Source: an uncultured Clostridia bacterium (GTDB lineage: Bacteria > Bacillota > Clostridia > Oscillospirales > Acutalibacteraceae). Taken from it: a stretch of 64,000 bases of DNA. Below the pieces are notes generated by a model. It worked only from the letters and a program-made list of their open reading frames with translations, searched no databases and was not told where the DNA came from. The first letter of the stretch is position 1; each line of letters begins with the position of its first letter. The stretch covers positions 113,542-177,541 of the forward strand of contig CALWUW010000028.1 in the NCBI GenBank assembly GCA_944384815.1. Direction: 5' to 3'. Both the position numbers and the translations under genes were made by a program. Of the stretch, positions 61,028 to 64,000 are shown piece by piece.

Positions 61028-62206
61028 CTACCTTTCATCTTTATAATTTCTAAAGCGAGAGCCACGCTGTTTAGACTGTGTGATTTCCTTTGCCTGTTTC
61101 AGCATATCATCAATTTGTTTACTGCCGAAAACCTTGCGGAGCAGCTTATAATCTTGCAATTCTGCCTTTTGTTTAGCGTTAATATTTTCCAAGTTCTTTG
61201 CCTTTTCCGACAATCTGTTGTTATCGTAATACAGACTTTGATTCGCCTGCCGCCATTGCTCCAAAGTGTTCTTTATTTCAAAATATTTGATGATTACACC
61301 CTGTACCAGTTCTCTCAATGCGTTGATTACAGGCTGTGCAATTTTCGTTTTGTATGTCTTTGCGCTCATTAAAGCAGGGGGATCAGGGAGTTGATACTGC
61401 GGATCTTTATCAAAGTTTTTTACTACATTATCAAGAGACTTTTCGCAGTCAAGCATATTGTTTATCCGAGATTTTACAAGCTCCAATTTATCTTCTTGCT
61501 TGCTGATTTCATCGCCTAACTGAGCCACTTCTTTCTCTCGTTCTTGCTTTTTGTAGTCAAGAACAGAGAGGTGTTTCTCGTGAGTTCCTTTGTGTTCCCA
61601 TTCAATTCCGTGACGCTCCATCACGGCTGAAAGCTGTTCTTTTTCGAATTGTATCCACTGATTCCACTCTGTATTTTCACGAGTACCGCCCTTGAAACCC
61701 TGTGCGGCTAATGCTTGTTTGAGCGAAACTCTTGTATCAAGTCCTCGCTTACTGCCGGTAATAAACGGGACAAAATCAATGTGTAAATGCGGTGTGGCTT
61801 CGTCCATATGAAGATGAACTGAGAACACTTTTAACTGCGGATTTCTCTCCTGAAACCCTTTATAATACTCGTCCAATACCTGTTTAGCGAGCAGTCCGTT
61901 TTCGCTTTCCGCACTCATATCTTCCTTATTACCAATTTGCAAAATGATTTCGTGAAACGGCTTTTCCTGCTTGGAATTGCAGATTTTTTCATAGTAATTC
62001 TTTATTTTTCTATCGGCTCGTGTCTGCTTATCATTGTATTTTTTAAGTGCCTCGTCGAACAACTGGTGATACACTTTCTTGATGTTCTCATTGCAGTAAT
62101 CTATATTAAGATGGGTTCGGCTCGGATCTACATTTTCAGCTTTGAATTTACGGCTGTTGTGATTTACAGAGCCTTTCCCGACCATTGCGCTTATTGTTCT
62201 TTTCAT
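61028..62206 (-). CDS. MobV-family relaxase (plasmid recombination/Mob_Pre)
   Basis: MobV relaxases nick oriT and pilot DNA transfer of small mobilizable elements; Tn4451 TnpZ belongs here. The 392-residue protein has the N-terminal catalytic region with HLHMDEATPHLHIDFVPF (metal-binding His131/133/140/142 pattern), and a long coiled C-terminal half (about 220-385). It is directly downstream of a hairpin-rich region that probably contains its oriT and upstream of tnpV. AGGTG precedes ATG 62206. Confidence 0.92.
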   Translation of the reverse strand: MKRTISAMVGKGSVNHNSRKFKAENVDPSRTHLNIDYCNENIKKVYHQLFDEALKKYNDKQTRADRKIKNYYEKICNSKQEKPFHEIILQIGNKEDMSAESENGLLAKQVLDEYYKGFQERNPQLKVFSVHLHMDEATPHLHIDFVPFITGSKRGLDTRVSLKQALAAQGFKGGTRENTEWNQWIQFEKEQLSAVMERHGIEWEHKGTHEKHLSVLDYKKQEREKEVAQLGDEISKQEDKLELVKSRINNMLDCEKSLDNVVKNFDKDPQYQLPDPPALMSAKTYKTKIAQPVINALRELVQGVIIKYFEIKNTLEQWRQANQSLYYDNNRLSEKAKNLENINAKQKAELQDYKLLRKVFGSKQIDDMLKQAKEITQSKQRGSRFRNYKDER

Positions 62207-62249
62207 AAGTTACACCTCCAATCTCTTAAAGATAGTTCTTCCTCGGTTC

Positions 62250-62428
62250 TGTTACTCTTGTCAAGAGTAACGCAAAAGCACTTTTGACAGGCAAGCCTAT
62301 CAAAAATGCAGACCTGAAAGGAATAACAAGTATTCCTTTGCAGGTTTTGCGCTCTCCGAGGGGCAAAGAACACCTTTGAAAAGGTGCTCTCTGCACTCTC
62401 CACCAAACTTTTATTACTTCCCGAAAAA
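62250..62428 (-). other. probable oriT: cluster of four inverted repeats
   Basis: Within 180 bases upstream of the MobV gene are four hairpins: GTTACTCTT/AAGAGTAAC (62251-62271), TTTTGA-AGGC/GCCT-TCAAAA (62282-62305), AAGGAATA/TATTCCTT (62318-62338) and GCAAAGAACACCTT/AAGGTGCTCTCTGC (about 62363-62394, GU pairs). Relaxases of this family nick next to such repeats upstream of their own gene. The nick site is not identified. Confidence 0.5.
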
Positions 62429-62486
62429 GGAACATTGCAAGGTTGCAGATGTGCCAGCTTTTGCAATGTTGCAACCTTGAAAAGCT

Positions 62487-63448
62487 TTACTCGGTTTTTT
62501 CGGCAAGCTTCCAGTACCACTGACTGCCCTCTTTAATCGATTGGACATTCAGCGCTTTCTTTGCTTCATCCAGCACACGCTTGGAGATTCCTATCGCCTG
62601 TGCTTTCTTTACCAATTCTTTCTGCGGGTATCTCCCCTTTGAAAGATATTCGAGTATTAAGTTTTCAGCCTGCTCTGATTTCTTTTCTTTCGGAATACCG
62701 CTTAACAGATCATCAACTGAGATATCGTAATGACCGAGCCAACTAAATCCGTTTTCCTTGTCCAGTTCAAAAGCGATTGCTTCACCTTCGGGCGCAAGGG
62801 AAGACTTGTCCTGCACCATCACTCTGACCTGCGGATTGTCTTTAATTCTACCGACAATTAATACGCTCCTTGCCGAAGCCTGAAAGTCGATTGAGCCAAG
62901 TCCTCGGTAGGAAGATTTATTTCCGCTTCCTTTGTTCATATGACCAACGAGCAGAACTGCACAGTCATATTTTTCTGCGATTCTTCCCAGCTGTGCCATT
63001 ACATTGCGGACTTCGTTGGCGTTGTTCATATTGATATTAGCACCGACATACGCCTGTATCGGATCAAGAATCACAACTCTTGCGCCGATCTCTATAATTG
63101 CTTTTTCAATGCGTTCATCCAGCATACTGAGTGCAGCTTCTGATTCGTCTATGACTTTAATTTGCGTACAGTCTGCTTCAGCCGCTTCTAATCTCGGCTT
63201 GATGGTATCTTCCAGTCCGTCCTCAGCTGTTTGATAGATGATCTTTACAGGCTCACGCTTGGTATTGTCGTAGGGCAGTACTTCTCCTTTAGAGAGAAGC
63301 GCCGCCAGTCTTAATGCCAAAGTTGTTTTTCCCTCGCCGGGATCGCCTTGAATTATTGTGATTTTTCCGTATGGGATATATGGATACCAGAGCCAGTTTA
63401 CTTCCTTGCTCTGACTTCATCCATACTGATAATTTTAAGTTCAGCCAT
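62487..63448 (-). pseudogene. RepA-like AAA ATPase gene with an early frameshift
   Basis: The product resembles RepA-type hexameric ATPases/helicase loaders of plasmids and mobilizable elements. The main frame carries Walker A GDPGEGKTT (just upstream of 63320), ILDPIQAYVG (Walker B), LLVGHMNKGSG and SYRGLGSIDF. ATG 63448 begins MAELKIISMDEV, like family N-termini, but that frame stops at 63398-63400. The main frame (KEVNWLWYPYIPYGKI...) has a stop upstream and no start codon before Walker A. One base seems missing between 63398 and 63419. Broken gene, sequencing error or programmed frameshift are all possible. Confidence 0.8.
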
Positions 63449-63579
63449 TCATACCACCGCCTTTCAAAAGAAAAACATTGATATTTCTGACATTATTGTG
63501 TATACTGTAAGTGTTACATTTAGATGATTACTGCCTTTCATCTGCGCCAACAGATGATGTTCGGGCGGTCATTTCTTTT

Positions 63580-63915
63580 TTATTCTCCATTCGCATTCTC
63601 TCCTTTCAAGCCGATCAGTGTTACCGACACAAGCTCGATAATGTCAAGCAGCTCGTCCGACACTTCCTCGGCTTTGTTGATTCGTTTTAACTCCGACAGA
63701 ATTTCTGCTATTTCATTTTTCAGTGCTTTGTGAACTCTCGGGTTGCCCTGCACAACTACATCACGGTTCATACATTTGCGGTAACAGTATTCCTGCTTCG
63801 GCAATCCCGACAATGCGACTGCTTTATTCAGCGCCTCGTTTTCTTCGGGCGATACCCTGAACCCCACCGTAATACTTCTGAACCTATTTTTCTTGTCTAC
63901 ATTTTTTGCTGACAT
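63580..63915 (-). CDS. MobC-like ribbon-helix-helix mobilization protein
   Basis: Accessory relaxosome proteins of this kind bind oriT and help the relaxase. The 111-residue protein starts MSAKNVDKKNRFRSI, continues with ITVGFRVSPEENEALNKAV (ribbon-helix-helix pattern) and a helical C-terminus with ALKNEIAEILSELKRIN. ATG 63915 has AAAGGAAG about 9 bases upstream; a longer frame to 63990 overlaps the integrase and is unlikely. It lies between the integrase end and the RepA-like gene. Confidence 0.78.
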   Translation of the reverse strand: MSAKNVDKKNRFRSITVGFRVSPEENEALNKAVALSGLPKQEYCYRKCMNRDVVVQGNPRVHKALKNEIAEILSELKRINKAEEVSDELLDIIELVSVTLIGLKGENANGE

Positions 63916-63916
63916 A

Positions 63917-64000
63917 TTACATCGCTTCCTTTCTGAAATTATTAAGTTTGTCCGCCATATCGTCCTGTGTCGACGGGAAAAGGTGAGCATAGTTATAGGT
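63917..64000 (-). CDS. tyrosine integrase, C-terminal end (runs off the window)
   Basis: The last 27 codons on the minus strand read TYNYAHLFPSTQDDMADKLN and end at TAA 63917-63919. The Tyr-Ala-His-Leu block is the usual context of the nucleophilic tyrosine in tyrosine recombinases. The rest of the gene lies beyond the window. Its ATG-proximal neighbour, the MobC-like gene, starts 1 base after its stop codon. It is probably the integrase of the mobilizable element described here. Confidence 0.72.
   Translation of the reverse strand, partial: TYNYAHLFPSTQDDMADKLNNFRKEAM

Noticed and set aside
1-64000. tRNA or rRNA genes and CRISPR arrays
   Set aside because: Reading both strands I saw no cloverleaf with a CCA end, no rRNA-like stretch and no regularly spaced repeats; a dedicated scan could still find a missed tRNA.

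Overview
The window comes from a spore-forming, anaerobic, low-to-moderate GC Firmicute of class Clostridia, most likely an Oscillospiraceae/Ruminococcaceae-type gut bacterium. The evidence is sporulation genes (spoIVA, a sipL-like DUF3794-LysM gene, cwlD, spoIIM, a SpoIVFB-like protease), a clostridial core cluster (folD-dxs-tlyA-nadK-argR-recN), a tyrosyl T-box, a lysine riboswitch, acetate kinase and an NfnAB-type transhydrogenase. No rRNA, tRNA or CRISPR array was seen.

Left two thirds (1 to about 44.2 kb) is ordinary chromosome. Plus strand: end of lgt, folD, dxs, tlyA, nadK, argR, recN, T-box and tyrS, a YfhO-family membrane protein, a GH25 lysozyme with InlB-type repeats, a SpoIVFB-like protease with a small membrane partner, a LysR regulator, the radical-SAM pair TIGR03960/TIGR03936, tgt, yajC, a TIGR04086 membrane protein, spoIIM, xerD and a YesL-like protein. 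Two minus-strand genes follow (a DUF4380-like protein and tmcAL), then ackA, cwlD, radA, an adaptor/permease pair, a second Xer-type recombinase, minus-strand queA, and a lysine-riboswitch-controlled asd-dapA-dapB-ACT operon. nfnA-nfnB, sipL-spoIVA and a UroD-family gene lie on the minus strand.

44.2 to 56.7 kb is an accessory zone. It holds a chloramphenicol acetyltransferase broken by a frameshift at its start, NUDIX and YgjP-type genes, the C-terminal remnant of a GH127-like enzyme, a ParB-like/GNAT fusion, a two-component system, a TetR-MATE efflux operon, and a divergent TetR/membrane-protein module bracketed by similar hairpins.

56.1 to 64.0 kb is a mobilizable element read on the minus strand: the end of a tyrosine integrase (running off the window), a MobC-like ribbon-helix-helix protein, a frameshifted RepA-like ATPase, a hairpin-rich probable oriT, a MobV relaxase, TnpV, and then a defence cargo. 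The cargo is one apparent operon: a C5-methyltransferase carrying its own HTH, an Eco47II-type restriction endonuclease, a CD-NTase and a 2TM-plus-beta-barrel (Cap15-like) effector. It is therefore a restriction-modification system joined to a two-gene type I CBASS. A decayed second tnpV lies on the far side of the cargo in the same orientation. This defence island is the most interesting part of the window.
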